64,000 nucleotides of DNA from Vibrio sp. FE10 (GCF_030297155.1 NZ_AP028068.1:2046001-2110000); one strand, 5' to 3'; positions 26,057 to 38,454 are shown, counted from the first letter of the stretch. Translations and numbers: made by a program. Notes: a model not told the origin generated them from the letters alone.

Positions 26057-26085
26057 AGGAAGCTGATTAAGTTCGCTTCCTTTAT
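26053..26085 (+). terminator. Hairpin overlapping the LysR stop codon
   Basis: A perfect 11-bp stem ATAAAGGAAGC/GCTTCCTTTAT with an 11-nt loop. The stem contains the TAA stop codon of the LysR gene. Confidence 0.7.
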
Positions 26086-26867
26086 AAGGCCCATGGTGGA
26101 GCATGACCTTCGATTTAGCTCCACGTTTGGCCTTTGTATCTTTGTATCTTTGTATCTTTGTATCTTTGTATCTTTGTATCTTTGTATCATAAGTTTTAGC
26201 GCCGATTTTCAGCTCTGTACATCCATATTTGGGGCTGAATGATTCCCAGAATCTCTTTCTTAAGTGACCATTTAGCCGTTTCAAAGCATGATTTATGGCT
26301 GTGTGACAAACAAATCAAAAAATATTTTATTTTCGATAGAGAACGCCGTATAGATAAATTACTCAACAAACAAAGGCTTACATCAGTGGTTAAAACGGTG
26401 CCAGCGGCTACCGGAATGACGCTCTGTAATTTATTTAGAATTGATTGTAAGTGTTTGAATAGTCTTAATTGATAAGATCGTAAGCGGCCCAATTAACCCT
26501 CTAAATTCTACTGAAAATCCCCTCCTGCCCTAGAAAATAAAACATCTTAAATTCTCATGAATATTCTAATCGAACTATTACTTTCATAAATGGAAAACAC
26601 TCATTTCAAAAATGGAATTATTGATGTCGATATTTGTCGTTTTGATCACATAATTTTAGGCGTAGTTTATATTTTGTCGAAACGATAGCGAGTCAGTTTA
26701 TTTCGTTTAATTTCGTCAGGAGATATAAAGCCAGAAAGATTATTTCTTTGTTAACAAGTAAAGGTTTATTAACAAGTCAAATTGCTATTAACAAGTAAGT
26801 GCTAGTAACAAAACATATTCAAACTGTGTTTTATATTAACTTACACTGTTAAATATAGGGTTTTATT
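26057..26867. other. 811-bp intergenic region upstream of the ATP synthase operon
   Basis: It contains the LysR terminator, a perfect 8-bp microsatellite, an overlapping pair of short open frames on opposite strands (26196-26492) with no recognisable protein, and then a very AT-rich stretch to atpI. Near the right end, TTAACAAGT occurs three times, starting at 26751, 26769 and 26788 (spaced 18-19 bp). These could be repeats or regulator sites in the atp promoter region. No gene here is supported. Confidence 0.55.
26133..26188 (+). repeat. Perfect 8-bp microsatellite, 7 copies
   Basis: Seven exact copies of TTTGTATC occur at 26133-26188, about 50 bp after the LysR terminator. This is the same unit length and copy number as the unrelated array at 7468. 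Confidence 0.95.
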
Positions 26868-28041
<1,174 letters not shown>

Positions 28042-28087
28042 TTAATAACTAAAAAATTAACCAACAAATTATTTATCGGAGATACAA

Positions 28088-28324
28088 ATGGATATCGTAA
28101 GCGCAGTTTTATATGTAGCAGGTGCATTACTGATCGGTTTAGGTGCAGCAGGCGCGGCATCTGGTATTGGTAACTTAGCAGGTAAATACCTTGAAGGTGT
28201 TGCTCGCCAACCAGACCTTACTCCAATGCTTCGTACTCAATTCTTCATCATGATGGGCCTTGTTGATGCTGTACCGATGATCGGTGTTGGTATCGGTCTA
28301 TACATCATCTTTGCCGTTGCTTAA
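28088..28324 (+). CDS. atpE: F1Fo ATP synthase subunit c
   Basis: 78-residue hairpin protein of the c-ring. The loop reads [16 protein letters not shown] and the ion-binding carboxylate is D60 in [10 protein letters not shown], as in E. coli. The Na+-binding set seen in Ilyobacter-type subunits (Gln in helix 1, and Glu-Ser-Thr with a later Tyr in helix 2) is absent. The enzyme is therefore predicted to use protons. It has a strong ATCGGAG ribosome-binding site, consistent with high c-subunit demand. Confidence 0.97.
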   Translation: MDIVSAVLYVAGALLIGLGAAGAASGIGNLAGKYLEGVARQPDLTPMLRTQFFIMMGLVDAVPMIGVGIGLYIIFAVA

Positions 28325-28378
28325 TTAAAAGCTTTGAAAAGATCGATTTGTAAATAATCAAGATTTAGTGAGGAAGGT

Positions 28379-28849
28379 ATGAATTTAAATGCCAGCATGT
28401 TTGGTCAAGCAATCTCATTCGTGATTTTTGTTTGGCTATGCATGAAATATGTATGGCCCCCTCTCACCGCGATGTTAGACGAGCGCCAAAAAGAAATTGC
28501 TGATGGTTTACGCCACTCAGAGAATGCAGCGAAAGAGCTAGAACTAGCAAAATCAAATGGCGCACAAATCGTCGCAGATGCGAAAAAAAATGTGACCGAA
28601 CTGATTGAGCAAGGTAAAAAACGCCGCAACGAAATCATCACCTTAGCTCACCAAGAAGGCGAGCAAGAAAAGGCACGCATCTTAGAGCAAGGTAGAGCTG
28701 AACTAGAAGGCGAACGTCAAAAGTTACGCCGTGAACTTCAGGCGGATATGGCAGACGCTGTTATTCAAAGTGCACAGAAATTGATCAGCAAAAACCTAGA
28801 TTCTGAAACGAACCGAGCGTTAGTTGATCAAATGATAAGCGAACTCTAA
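28379..28849 (+). CDS. atpF: F1Fo ATP synthase subunit b
   Basis: 156 residues: one N-terminal membrane helix (about 7-25, [21 protein letters not shown]) and a long charged helix with alternating Glu/Lys/Ala that forms the peripheral stalk dimer. The length equals that of E. coli subunit b. It sits between atpE and atpH in the canonical order. Confidence 0.96.
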
Positions 28850-28860
28850 ACGGAGGCAAT

Positions 28861-29412
28861 ATGTCAGATTACACCAATATTGCTCATCCCTACGCTAAAG
28901 CATCGTTCGACTTTGCTTTAGGTGAAAACAAGTTACAAGAGTGGCACTCAATGCTGTCCATTCTTGTGACGGTAGCGGAAGAAGAAACGATCGCTAAACA
29001 GATTTCATCAGCAGAAGGTGTTCACACACAGCAATCTGAAGAACTGGTCAATCTCATCATTCACGTTTGCCAAGGACTTGTTGATGACCACGTCATTAAT
29101 CTCATCAAAGTCTTGGCTGAGAATGGCCGTCTTGCCGTGATCAGAGACTTGTTTAACTTGTTCAGCGACCTAAAGGACGAACATGAACGTGTAATTCCTG
29201 TCACTGTCACCAGTTCAGAATTGCTTACACAAGATCAAGTTACATCACTCACTGCTGCACTTGAGAAGAAATTAGAGCGTCAGGTTGAAATGGAACAGGT
29301 TATTGATGACTCGCTGGTTGGCGGGATCGTAATCAAGGCGGGTGAAACCGTCATCGATGGTTCTTTGAACACATCAATTAACCGTTTGGCTCATCAACTT
29401 CACGCGAGATAG
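28861..29412 (+). CDS. atpH: F1Fo ATP synthase subunit delta
   Basis: 183 residues with the delta/OSCP pattern: an N-terminal helical domain ([20 protein letters not shown]) and a C-terminal part ending [24 protein letters not shown], the conserved delta signature. It joins the peripheral stalk to F1. It starts 11 bp after atpF with GGAGG in the gap. Confidence 0.96.
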
Positions 29413-29421
29413 GTAACAATT

Positions 29422-30963
29422 ATGCAATTAAATTCAAATGAAATCAGCGACCTGATTAAAGATCGCATCTCGAAATTTAATGTGAGCACCGAAGCTCGCA
29501 ACGAAGGCACTATCGTCTCGGTTCGTGACGGCATCATTACCATTAACGGCCTTGCGGATGTCATGCAGGGTGAGATGATCGAGCTTCCAGGTGGCAAATA
29601 CGCTCTTGCTCTTAACCTTGACACGCACTCAGTCGGTGCCGTGGTTATGGGTCCCTACACTGACCTATCTGAAGGTATGAAAGTGAAAGGGACAGGTCGT
29701 ATCTTGGAAGTACCAGTAGGTAATGGACTTCTTGGCCGTGTAGTGAACACACTAGGTGAGCCAATCGATGGCAAAGGCCCAGTGAGTTGTGACCGACTAG
29801 ACCCTGTAGAAGTAATTGCACCCGGCGTAATCGAGCGTAAGTCTGTCGATCAACCTATTCAAACTGGTTATAAAGCCGTTGATACCATGGTGCCTATCGG
29901 TCGTGGTCAACGTGAACTTATCATCGGTGACCGTCAAACTGGTAAAACAGCGTTAGCTATCGATGCGATCATCAATCAGAAAGATTCTGGCATCAAATGT
30001 GTTTACGTGGCTATTGGCCAGAAAGCCTCTACTATCGCAAACGTTGTTCGTAAACTCGAAGACCACGATGCGCTTAAAAACACCATCGTTGTTGTTGCAT
30101 CAGCATCAGAATCAGCCGCGCTTCAATACCTTGCTCCTTATGCGGGTTGCACCATGGGTGAATACTTCCGTGACCGCGGTGAAGATGCATTGATCATCTA
30201 TGATGACCTATCAAAACAAGCCGTCGCTTACCGTCAAATCTCATTGCTACTTAAACGCCCACCGGGTCGTGAAGCCTTCCCTGGCGACGTATTCTACCTC
30301 CACTCACGCCTACTAGAACGTGCAGCAAGAGTAAATGCGGAATACGTTGAGAAGTTCACAAACGGTGAAGTGAAAGGCAAAACAGGTTCATTAACCGCGC
30401 TTCCTATCATTGAAACTCAAGCGGGTGACGTATCGGCGTTTGTACCAACCAACGTAATCTCAATCACCGACGGTCAGGTTTTCCTACAAACCCAACTATT
30501 CAACTCAGGTCTACGTCCTGCTGTTGACCCAGGTATCTCGGTATCTCGTGTGGGTGGTGCAGCTCAGTGCAAGATCATCAAGAAACTGTCTGGTGGTATC
30601 CGTACATCATTAGCTCAATACCGTGAATTAGCCGCATTTGCTCAGTTCTCTTCTGACTTAGATGACATGACGCGTAAGCAGCTTGACCATGGTGAGCGTG
30701 TAACCGAACTGATGAAGCAAAAACAATACTCGCCAATGTCTGTCGCTGAGCAAGCAACGGTTATCTACGCTGCAGAAAAAGGCTATTTGGCTGACGTAGA
30801 GTTGCACAAAGTTGCGCGTTTTGAAGAAGAGTTAATTGCTTACGCAAAAGGCCAAAACCCAGAGTTGTTCGACACCATCAACGCGAACGGTGACTACAAC
30901 GACGAGATCGACAGTGCACTTGCAAAACTGCTTGGTGACTTTGTAGCGTTGAAAGCTTGGTAA
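29422..30963 (+). CDS. atpA: F1Fo ATP synthase subunit alpha
   Basis: 513 residues, the same length as E. coli AtpA. Walker A is GDRQTGKTA and the family signature is [14 protein letters not shown]. It has a non-catalytic nucleotide site and alternates with beta in the F1 hexamer. It starts 9 bp after atpH. Confidence 0.98.
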   Translation: MQLNSNEISDLIKDRISKFNVSTEARNEGTIVSVRDGIITINGLADVMQGEMIELPGGKYALALNLDTHSVGAVVMGPYTDLSEGMKVKGTGRILEVPVGNGLLGRVVNTLGEPIDGKGPVSCDRLDPVEVIAPGVIERKSVDQPIQTGYKAVDTMVPIGRGQRELIIGDRQTGKTALAIDAIINQKDSGIKCVYVAIGQKASTIANVVRKLEDHDALKNTIVVVASASESAALQYLAPYAGCTMGEYFRDRGEDALIIYDDLSKQAVAYRQISLLLKRPPGREAFPGDVFYLHSRLLERAARVNAEYVEKFTNGEVKGKTGSLTALPIIETQAGDVSAFVPTNVISITDGQVFLQTQLFNSGLRPAVDPGISVSRVGGAAQCKIIKKLSGGIRTSLAQYRELAAFAQFSSDLDDMTRKQLDHGERVTELMKQKQYSPMSVAEQATVIYAAEKGYLADVELHKVARFEEELIAYAKGQNPELFDTINANGDYNDEIDSALAKLLGDFVALKAW

Positions 30964-31010
30964 ACGCTCCGGTTTGTTGGCTGGAAATCAAAACAAATTA
31001 GGAGCAGATA

Positions 31011-31880
31011 ATGGCAAATACTAAAGAAATTCGCACCAAGATAGGCAGTGTTAGTAACACTCAGAAAATCACCAGTGCAATGGAGATGGTTGCGGCAAGT
31101 AAGATGCGTAAAGTTCAAGACAATATGACGCTAACACGTCCCTATGCCGAGAACATGCGCAAAGTTATCTCTCATGTCGCATCAGGGTCGCTGGAATACC
31201 AGCACCCCTATCTTCAACAACGTGAACCAAAACGTGTTGCTTACATCATTATTTCGTCCGATCGGGGCTTATGTGGTGGCTTGAACTCGAACTTGTTCAA
31301 GAAAGTGCTAGAAGAAATGGAACAGTGGCGTACCAAAGGTGTTGAGGTAGAAACCACCTTAATTGGTTCAAAAGCTATCTCATTTTTCCAACGCAGCGGC
31401 AATGTTATCGCGCAAACGTCAGGTCTTGGTGACGCACCTAAATTAGAAGACATCTTAGGTACCGTTAACGCGATGCTGGGGCATTACGACGACGAAAAAA
31501 TCGACAGTTTGTATCTCGTTTATAACCAGTTCATCAACACCATGGTTCAAGAACCAACGACCTTGCAGTTGCTACCCCACCCTTCAGATTCTGAGGCCGA
31601 TGGCGGTACGAAAAAAGCGCGTCGTTGGGACTACATCTATGAGCAAGCGCCAAGAGACATCCTCTCTGAGCTGTTACATCGATACATTGAATCGCAAGTT
31701 TATCAAGGCATCGTAGAGAGCATTGCCTGTGAACAAGCAGCCCGAATGGTAGCCATGAAAGCGGCGACCGATAACGCAGGCCAACTCATCGATGATTTGC
31801 AGTTGGTTTACAACAAAGCGCGACAGGCTGCCATTACCCAAGAACTGAGTGAAATAGTCTCAGGTGCTCAAGCTGTCTAA
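31011..31880 (+). CDS. atpG: F1Fo ATP synthase subunit gamma
   Basis: 289 residues. The N-terminal coiled-coil helix ([30 protein letters not shown]), the [13 protein letters not shown] segment, and the C-terminal helix ending [15 protein letters not shown] are diagnostic. It is the central rotor shaft. An AGGAG ribosome-binding site lies in the 47-bp gap after atpA. Confidence 0.97.
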   Translation: MANTKEIRTKIGSVSNTQKITSAMEMVAASKMRKVQDNMTLTRPYAENMRKVISHVASGSLEYQHPYLQQREPKRVAYIIISSDRGLCGGLNSNLFKKVLEEMEQWRTKGVEVETTLIGSKAISFFQRSGNVIAQTSGLGDAPKLEDILGTVNAMLGHYDDEKIDSLYLVYNQFINTMVQEPTTLQLLPHPSDSEADGGTKKARRWDYIYEQAPRDILSELLHRYIESQVYQGIVESIACEQAARMVAMKAATDNAGQLIDDLQLVYNKARQAAITQELSEIVSGAQAV

Positions 31881-33308
<1,428 letters not shown>

Positions 33309-33323
33309 AAAGGTAGGTGCATC

Positions 33324-33767
33324 ATGGCTATCGGAGTTACAGACAATACATTTCAACTTAATATCGTAAGTGCGGAAGGTACGCTGTTTTCAGGTCCAGC
33401 GTATGCCCTAGCCGTTTCTGGCGCTGACGGTGAGCTGGGGATTCGCCCAGGTCACTCCCCGCTTCTAAGCAAAATAAAGCCGGGCGTGACAGTGTTTGTC
33501 ACAGACCCTAAATCAGAGGGACAAGTGCTGTATGTCTCTGGTGGCATGCTCGAAGTTCAGCCGGATGTGGTCACGGTGTTAGCCGATACCGCCTTGCACG
33601 GTAAAGACATTGACCGCGCTCGCGCAGAAGAAGCGAAATATGCGGCTCTTGAGAATATCAACAAGGGCAATGTCGACATCAATTTTGCACAAGCTCAGCT
33701 TGAACTGGCAAAAGCCGTTGCTCAGCTACGCGCATCAGAACTGACGTCTTCTCGCACTCGTCACTGA
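33324..33767 (+). CDS. atpC: F1Fo ATP synthase subunit epsilon
   Basis: 147 residues with the N-terminal beta-sandwich (LNIVSAEGTLFSGPAYALAVSG, GELGIRPGHSPLLSKIKPG) and a C-terminal helical hairpin that in this family inhibits ATP hydrolysis. It is slightly longer than E. coli epsilon. It is the last gene of the operon, followed by a short repeat array and a long perfect hairpin. Confidence 0.96.
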   Translation: MAIGVTDNTFQLNIVSAEGTLFSGPAYALAVSGADGELGIRPGHSPLLSKIKPGVTVFVTDPKSEGQVLYVSGGMLEVQPDVVTVLADTALHGKDIDRARAEEAKYAALENINKGNVDINFAQAQLELAKAVAQLRASELTSSRTRH

Positions 33768-33777
33768 GAATAGAACT

Positions 33778-33825
33778 TAGATGCAGGTGCTAGATGCTAG
33801 ATGCTAGATGCTTAGTGCTTGATGT
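33778..33825 (+). repeat. 7-bp tandem repeat after atpC
   Basis: TAGATGC occurs at 33778 and then in three perfect tandem copies (33791-33811), followed by diverged copies TTAGTGC and TTGATG. The array lies between the atpC stop codon and the long hairpin at 33831. Confidence 0.85.
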
Positions 33826-33830
33826 GTAAA

Positions 33831-33869
33831 TAGTCTACCCACTTAAAAACAGTTTAAGTGGGTAGACTA
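33831..33869. terminator. Perfect 17-bp inverted repeat between convergent genes
   Basis: A 17-bp arm starting TAGTCTACCC pairs perfectly with its complement across a 5-nt loop, between the end of the atp operon and the convergent nitrilase-family gene. There is no strong T run on either side, so a role in transcript end protection or processing is as likely as intrinsic termination. Confidence 0.7.
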
Positions 33870-33943
33870 CATCCGATGTTATTGAATCAACCCCTTCCCT
33901 GCCGACTCCTTATTTACTCGCCTTATCCACCAGCATCTTCACA

Positions 33944-34905
33944 TTACTTCTCAGCAAAACGCGCTTGGCGCGGATCAAGTTCATGACCAAGAGGTTGTGT
34001 AAGTGAATGATAAAGCTCTGGCTTACGACCACGAATCCAACGTCTTCCCGTACACATATCTAACTCTGCTGCTTTTAGCTCTGCAATCACCATGTCGTTA
34101 TCTACGCTGTCCGTCTCGGTGATGATTTCCCCATAAGGGCTCAAGATCATCGCATTGCCTGTTCTGACTTCATCCATATCAACGCCGACACCATTACTAA
34201 ACACCACAAACATGCCATTGTCGTGCGCTCTTGCAGGCAGCCAACGCATTAACCACTCTCGACCATTCTTACCCTGCATTTCAGCACGAATTGCTTCCGG
34301 GTTTTCATCTCGCTTAAACCATAACTCTGGGTCAATTCGCTTCATCGCGTTCGGGCTGCGTGATTGGCAACCGCCTGTCTGATGTGGGGCAATCAATATA
34401 TCAGCCCCTTTCAAAGCAGTGATTCGTACGTTCTCGACCAAGTTGTTATCCCAACAAATCAAGATACCGACTTTGCAGCCATGCGGCGTATCGAACACCG
34501 TGTATTGGTCTCCACTGATCATGTGTGGGCTAACGAAGGTGTGCAGTTTTCGATGTTTCTGTACTTCTCCATTGGGCATAGCAAATACGTAGGTGTTGTA
34601 TAACTCGCCATCAGTACCCTGCTCTATCAAGCCCGCGCCAACACTCATTCCAAATTGTGTTGCTAGCGAAACAAGCTTTTGAGTCGATTCACCGCTTGGT
34701 ACAGGTTCGGCTAATGCTTCAATTTCATCGCGAGACAAAGCAGACACATGCCAATAACCGGTGATGCACATCTCTGGGAAGCTGATGATCTCTACGCCAC
34801 TGTCCGCGGCTTGTTGAACGTATTGCTCAATCACCGATAAGTTATACGCCTGTCACCTGCATGGTGGTTAAATTGAACCGACGCTATTTTGATGTCTCTT
34901 TTCAT
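33944..34905 (-). pseudogene. Carbon-nitrogen hydrolase (nitrilase family), frameshifted near its N-terminus
   Basis: The catalytic Glu (SFPEMCITGYWH), Lys (HRKLHTF) and Cys (GILICWDNN) of the nitrilase superfamily are all present in the long frame that runs down from 34834. The true start appears to be the ATG at 34905, with GAGG seven bases upstream. Its frame reads MKRDIKIASVQFNHHAGD and then hits TGA at 34831-34833. One missing base near 34851 would join it to the main frame as ...HAGDKAYNLSVIEQYVQQ, exactly the family pattern. This is either a one-base deletion making a pseudogene or a sequencing error. Translation from the GTG at 34834 would lack the first beta strand. Likely activity was aliphatic amidase or omega-amidase type; the substrate is unknown. 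Confidence 0.85.
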
Positions 34906-34963
34906 GATTCGTCCTCAAGTTTCGCTTTATCTGATTTGGTATAAACTCAGTATAAAAAATCGA

Positions 34964-34982
34964 TTCAATTCCATATAATGAA
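34964..34982. promoter_or_regulatory. Candidate LysR-type dyad
   Basis: TTCA-N11-TGAA, a T-N11-A type palindrome, lies in the 106-bp divergent gap between the nitrilase-family gene and the LysR gene at 35012. Position and form fit a LysR autoregulatory site; it is not proven. Confidence 0.45.
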
Positions 34983-35011
34983 AGATATTCTTAGTACAAT
35001 GAGCATTTGGA

Positions 35012-35911
35012 ATGGAATTTGATTTACTGAAGGCATTCTGCCAGTTGGCTAAATCGGGCAATTACCGTTTGGCGTCAGAACAGCTATACATTACTCAATC
35101 AGCCCTCACTAAAAAGATTCAACGACTTGAATCCAACATTGGGGCGTCTCTGTTTTCTCGTGGTAGGAATGGCGCAGAGCTCACGCACGCAGGCAAAACG
35201 TTACTAGCAGAAGCCCAACGTTTAGTTCATTCAATGCAGGCGTTTGAACAACTGTCAGGCTCTGTGGTGAACGGAACTCAGGGACATTTGAACATTGGTT
35301 TTGGTGTGTCTACTTATCATGAAGCGCCTAAGCTTATTGCAGCTTATAAACAGCAATATCCAGACGTTCACATCACCTTGAATGACACGCCCTCAAAGCA
35401 GCAAACAGACGAGCTATTGATCTATGAACTCGATATCAGCTTCAATAGGCTACCCTACTCTTCCGATTTAGAGAGCCTAACGCTTTTCAACGATTCCCTT
35501 GTGATTGCGATACACAAAGATCTTCTCAAACAAGCGCCAAGCAAAAATCACGTCGTCTCTGAGTTAGCGAAATGGCCTTATCTAAAGCTCGCCCAACACC
35601 GTGGCCCCGGATTAGACAGACAGATTCAACAATATTGTCTTGCCAATAAGATCGACTTATCAAAGACACAAGAAGCCGACGATATTCTTACCTTGCTGGC
35701 GTTGGTTTCTGCCAATATCGGTTTCACCATTGTACCTAGCAGTGCGCAGTTCATTAGTAACACCGATGTGGAATTCATTGCGCTACAAGGTGAACACGCC
35801 ACTTGGCCTGTCGGATTAATATGGAATGGAAATAGCGAAAATACACTCCGGGATAGATTTGTAGCGTTTGTTGCTGATCAAGCCAAGCAAACAGAAAGCC
35901 AAAGAGGCTAA
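35012..35911 (+). CDS. LysR-family regulator divergent from the nitrilase-family gene
   Basis: 299 residues. The winged-helix domain (LLKAFCQLAKSGNYRLASEQ, then TQSALTKKIQRLESNIGASLF) is followed by an effector domain from about residue 90. The divergent arrangement with the carbon-nitrogen hydrolase suggests it regulates that gene. If the hydrolase is truly broken, the regulator may be heading for loss or have other targets. It ends 148 bp before the convergent heme-protein gene. Confidence 0.92.
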   Translation: MEFDLLKAFCQLAKSGNYRLASEQLYITQSALTKKIQRLESNIGASLFSRGRNGAELTHAGKTLLAEAQRLVHSMQAFEQLSGSVVNGTQGHLNIGFGVSTYHEAPKLIAAYKQQYPDVHITLNDTPSKQQTDELLIYELDISFNRLPYSSDLESLTLFNDSLVIAIHKDLLKQAPSKNHVVSELAKWPYLKLAQHRGPGLDRQIQQYCLANKIDLSKTQEADDILTLLALVSANIGFTIVPSSAQFISNTDVEFIALQGEHATWPVGLIWNGNSENTLRDRFVAFVADQAKQTESQRG

Positions 35912-35973
35912 TAGACCAGTAGATCAAAAGTTAGGGCAGCAGTTCGTTGAATTAGAAAAGATAACCGAATTAG

Positions 35974-36024
35974 AACAAAAAAGGCTCTTGATGATTATGC
36001 GAATCGCACACCAGCCAAGAGCCT
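35974..36024 (-). terminator. Terminator for the minus-strand heme-protein gene
   Basis: The stem AGGCTCTTG/CAAGAGCCT has a 25-nt loop. On the minus strand it is followed by a run of six T residues. It lies 35 bp beyond the stop at 36059. Confidence 0.75.
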
Positions 36025-36058
36025 AAGATTGTTGCTCACATTCAGTGAATGTTACTCG

Positions 36059-37381
36059 TTACTTAATCGGCAACGCAATAACACTGCCTTCAGAACCCTC
36101 ACCAATACCAACCGTGAACGGGAACGCGACATAGTGGAAACGTGTTGTTGTTTCGCCATCGTGAATCGCGATGTTCATGTCATAAGTGCCGCCAATTTCC
36201 ATGATTTTGTCATCTTCTGGGTGGCCAGTGTTCAACTTACGCTTGAAGATAACCGTGTATTTTCCGTCTTCCCATGAAGAGAATACTTGGTTGTTATCCC
36301 CCGCAGAACCTGCGCCTTCTCGGTTTAATCGACCTTGAAGATATTGGCCTTCTTCAATTTTACTCGCGTCGTAAGGCATCACGTTAACGCCTTCAACCAT
36401 TGCTATCTTCTTGTTGAGATCGTTGAAGTCTTCTTTATTCAGCGCGTAGAAACCGGTTACCGACTTATCGTACATGTACTTAGGTAGGCCTGTTTTCCTA
36501 TCGAAGTTCCAAGTAAACACTGTGGTGCCTTTATCGTTCAAACGATACTCAAAGACATAACCATCATCAGCACTATTGGTCGGTGCAGAGCGCGTCGAAC
36601 GCCATTGCATCAAATCAACAAACTGCCCTTCCGCTTTCAGCTTATCGATTTCTTCTTGTGGCTTCACTTTGTCCCAGTTTACGCCGTAACGCTCAGTGCG
36701 AGACTCTGGAAGGTACTTACGAATATCTTTTTGATCTAAGCCAAACGCGCCAACTACATCCAATGCTTGAACATCTCTCGTAGTCGCTTGGCCGATATCA
36801 CGCGCACCACGGTGGCACGACATCCAACACCCTTGTTCGCGGAACTGCAATACCGAGCCATCGTCAATCATCAGCGAAAAACGGTCTTCATAGATAGGTG
36901 TGTAAGGGTTCTTGCCTCGGTCACCGCCAATGATTGTCCATTTGCCGTCTTGGAAAAGAAGCGTGTCGTGTAAGCGCGCTGGGAAAGGCGATTCCGTTTC
37001 CCACGTTCCTTTTACGTAAAGGTGTTCATCATCGTGCGCAAATTGGAACTCGGCAGGAATTGACCCTTTTTTGTCTGGGAAGTTACCTAGCCTGTCGTCT
37101 TGCACCAACATTTCACCAAGACCTTCTTCTTCACCTTGGTGGCAGCTCGAACAGGTTTTGGTTTCAAAGCCTTTTTTGAGCGTGCCTTTATGCGCTGGCG
37201 AATTGATCCAATCGAAGGTCACTTTGCCTGGGAAAAACATGGTTTTCTCAACCACAGGAATGTCGCTCCAATCGACGTCTAATTCCGTGTCGTAAATACT
37301 CATGTTGTAGGCATTGGCACTCAAAGACAAACCACTTAGTGCAGCGAGTAAAACGCTATTTCTTACAGAGAACATCATCAT
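36059..37381 (-). CDS. Exported ethylbenzene-dehydrogenase-related heme protein
   Basis: 440 residues with a signal peptide (about 1-24) and the architecture of ethylbenzene dehydrogenase-related cytochromes. It has a standard heme c motif CSSCH (77-81) and a second site, CWMSCH (185-190), which has three residues between the cysteines (CX3CH). The region EFQFAHDDEHLYVKGTW matches the EB_dh beta-sandwich domain. The protein probably carries one c heme for certain and perhaps a second, and passes electrons in the periplasm. Its gene starts 1 bp after the stop of a cytochrome b561-like gene, so the two form an electron-transfer pair. The partner enzyme is not in this window. Confidence 0.82.
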   Translation of the reverse strand: MMMFSVRNSVLLAALSGLSLSANAYNMSIYDTELDVDWSDIPVVEKTMFFPGKVTFDWINSPAHKGTLKKGFETKTCSSCHQGEEEGLGEMLVQDDRLGNFPDKKGSIPAEFQFAHDDEHLYVKGTWETESPFPARLHDTLLFQDGKWTIIGGDRGKNPYTPIYEDRFSLMIDDGSVLQFREQGCWMSCHRGARDIGQATTRDVQALDVVGAFGLDQKDIRKYLPESRTERYGVNWDKVKPQEEIDKLKAEGQFVDLMQWRSTRSAPTNSADDGYVFEYRLNDKGTTVFTWNFDRKTGLPKYMYDKSVTGFYALNKEDFNDLNKKIAMVEGVNVMPYDASKIEEGQYLQGRLNREGAGSAGDNNQVFSSWEDGKYTVIFKRKLNTGHPEDDKIMEIGGTYDMNIAIHDGETTTRFHYVAFPFTVGIGEGSEGSVIALPIK

Positions 37382-37382
37382 A

Positions 37383-37907
37383 TTATTTCTTCCCCATCAT
37401 TCGGCTAAGGGTTTCATCTTTAAGGATAAAGTGGTGATAAAGCGCGGCACCAACGTGCATAGCGACCAACAGGTAACAGATGATTTCTAAGAAAGAGTGA
37501 AGACCAGAAGCAAAATCGATCAAACCTGAATTACGTTCTGCAAACCCAGGAATGGTGAATAAACCAAATACCACGGTATCTTTGGCTTTTGCCATCGCGA
37601 TAAGCAAACCAGATAACGGCATCAAAATTAGAATGCCGTACAAGGCCAAATGAGCCATATGTGCCATGAACTTTTCGAACTTAGTGCCAAGCGCGTTCGG
37701 CTTTCCAGCCCAGTTCATCCAAACAATACGAGCCAAATACAGCACAATAACCAACATGCCCAAAGATTGGTGAACACCAAAAGCAAATGAATCAGGATCT
37801 GGCGCAAGCAGCATGATCAACAACGCACCGATAAAGGCAACGGCAGATATGATATGTATAAACTTACTGACAGGACTGAAATGCTCGGTAGGGACAAATA
37901 CCTTCAT
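37383..37907 (-). CDS. Cytochrome b561-family membrane protein
   Basis: 174 residues, four membrane helices. Heme-binding histidines fit FIHIISAVAF (helix 1), FGVHQSLGML (helix 2), and ASGLHSFLE with LLVAMHVGAALYHHF (helices 3-4). This is the bacterial b561/CybB pattern of a di-heme quinol-linked electron carrier. It is the first gene of a two-gene operon with the EB_dh-type heme protein, so it likely exchanges electrons between the quinone pool and that periplasmic protein. Confidence 0.88.
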   Translation of the reverse strand: MKVFVPTEHFSPVSKFIHIISAVAFIGALLIMLLAPDPDSFAFGVHQSLGMLVIVLYLARIVWMNWAGKPNALGTKFEKFMAHMAHLALYGILILMPLSGLLIAMAKAKDTVVFGLFTIPGFAERNSGLIDFASGLHSFLEIICYLLVAMHVGAALYHHFILKDETLSRMMGKK

Positions 37908-38454
37908 AATTAATTCCTAAGTGTATCGTTAATAAAGAGAAAATTTTATTGATATGATTTTTATTATCTTCAGCAGCTAATACCACTAAAGTACTAACAT
38001 TATATTTTCTACTCACACTCAGGACTTTTGATGACGGTCAATTTCCTTTCCGGACAGACTTTAATCGCCAACAAACCATTGAAATAGCTGAATATATTGA
38101 AGGGTATCTACAGATTAGAGTTATGTAAAAAAACAAGATAAATTTATTTATCAGATTTTAAAGTTACCGATAATTAAATTACAGAGAATGAAGAGGTTAG
38201 ATATTAGCACCGTACCGAATATCATCTCATGATATGTTTTTGGGTATAGATTCAGCTAAGCACAGACGAATAAATCATCATTAGAAAGTGACTATTGAAG
38301 CCTAAGATATACTCTTTAAAACAACTGCCAAGTACACACGATTTCACCTTTAAACGACTCTGACACGCAGGATACAGATACAAAAAGGCTCACTAAATAG
38401 TGAGCCTTTTTGTATCTTCTGAACGTAAAACCAAGGTTTAACGTTGCTTAAGTT
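37908..38454. other. 547-bp intergenic region, AT-rich, with a possible coding remnant
   Basis: It holds the promoter side of the b561 operon and, at the right, the long hairpin at 38376-38417. On the plus strand, 37958-38128 is an open stretch without a start codon whose last part reads like ordinary protein (DDGQFPFRTDF to QTIEIAEYIEGYLQIRVM, then stop). It may be the tail of a lost gene or chance. Nothing else is recognised. Confidence 0.45.
38376..38417. terminator. Perfect 20-bp-stem bidirectional terminator
   Basis: A 20-bp arm containing AAAAAGGCTCACTA pairs perfectly with its complement (TAGTGAGCCTTTTT) across a 2-nt AA gap. It lies 38 bp past the S4 gene's stop on the minus strand. 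A and T runs inside the stem let it end transcription in either direction. Confidence 0.88.

Noticed and set aside
26051-26284. Minus-strand 77-residue frame with a repeated DTKIQRYK motif
   Set aside because: The repetitive peptide is just the translation of the 8-bp microsatellite. The frame overlaps the LysR terminator and has no convincing ribosome-binding site.
26196-26492. Two overlapping short frames on opposite strands (26239-26472 plus, 26196-26492 minus)
   Set aside because: Neither resembles a known protein, they exclude each other, and the region is AT-rich with no supporting signals.
28088-28324. Possibility that the second ATP synthase is Na+-driven
   Set aside because: Subunit c has the E. 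coli-type GLVDAVPM with Asp60 and lacks the Gln/Glu-Ser-Thr/Tyr Na+ ligand set.
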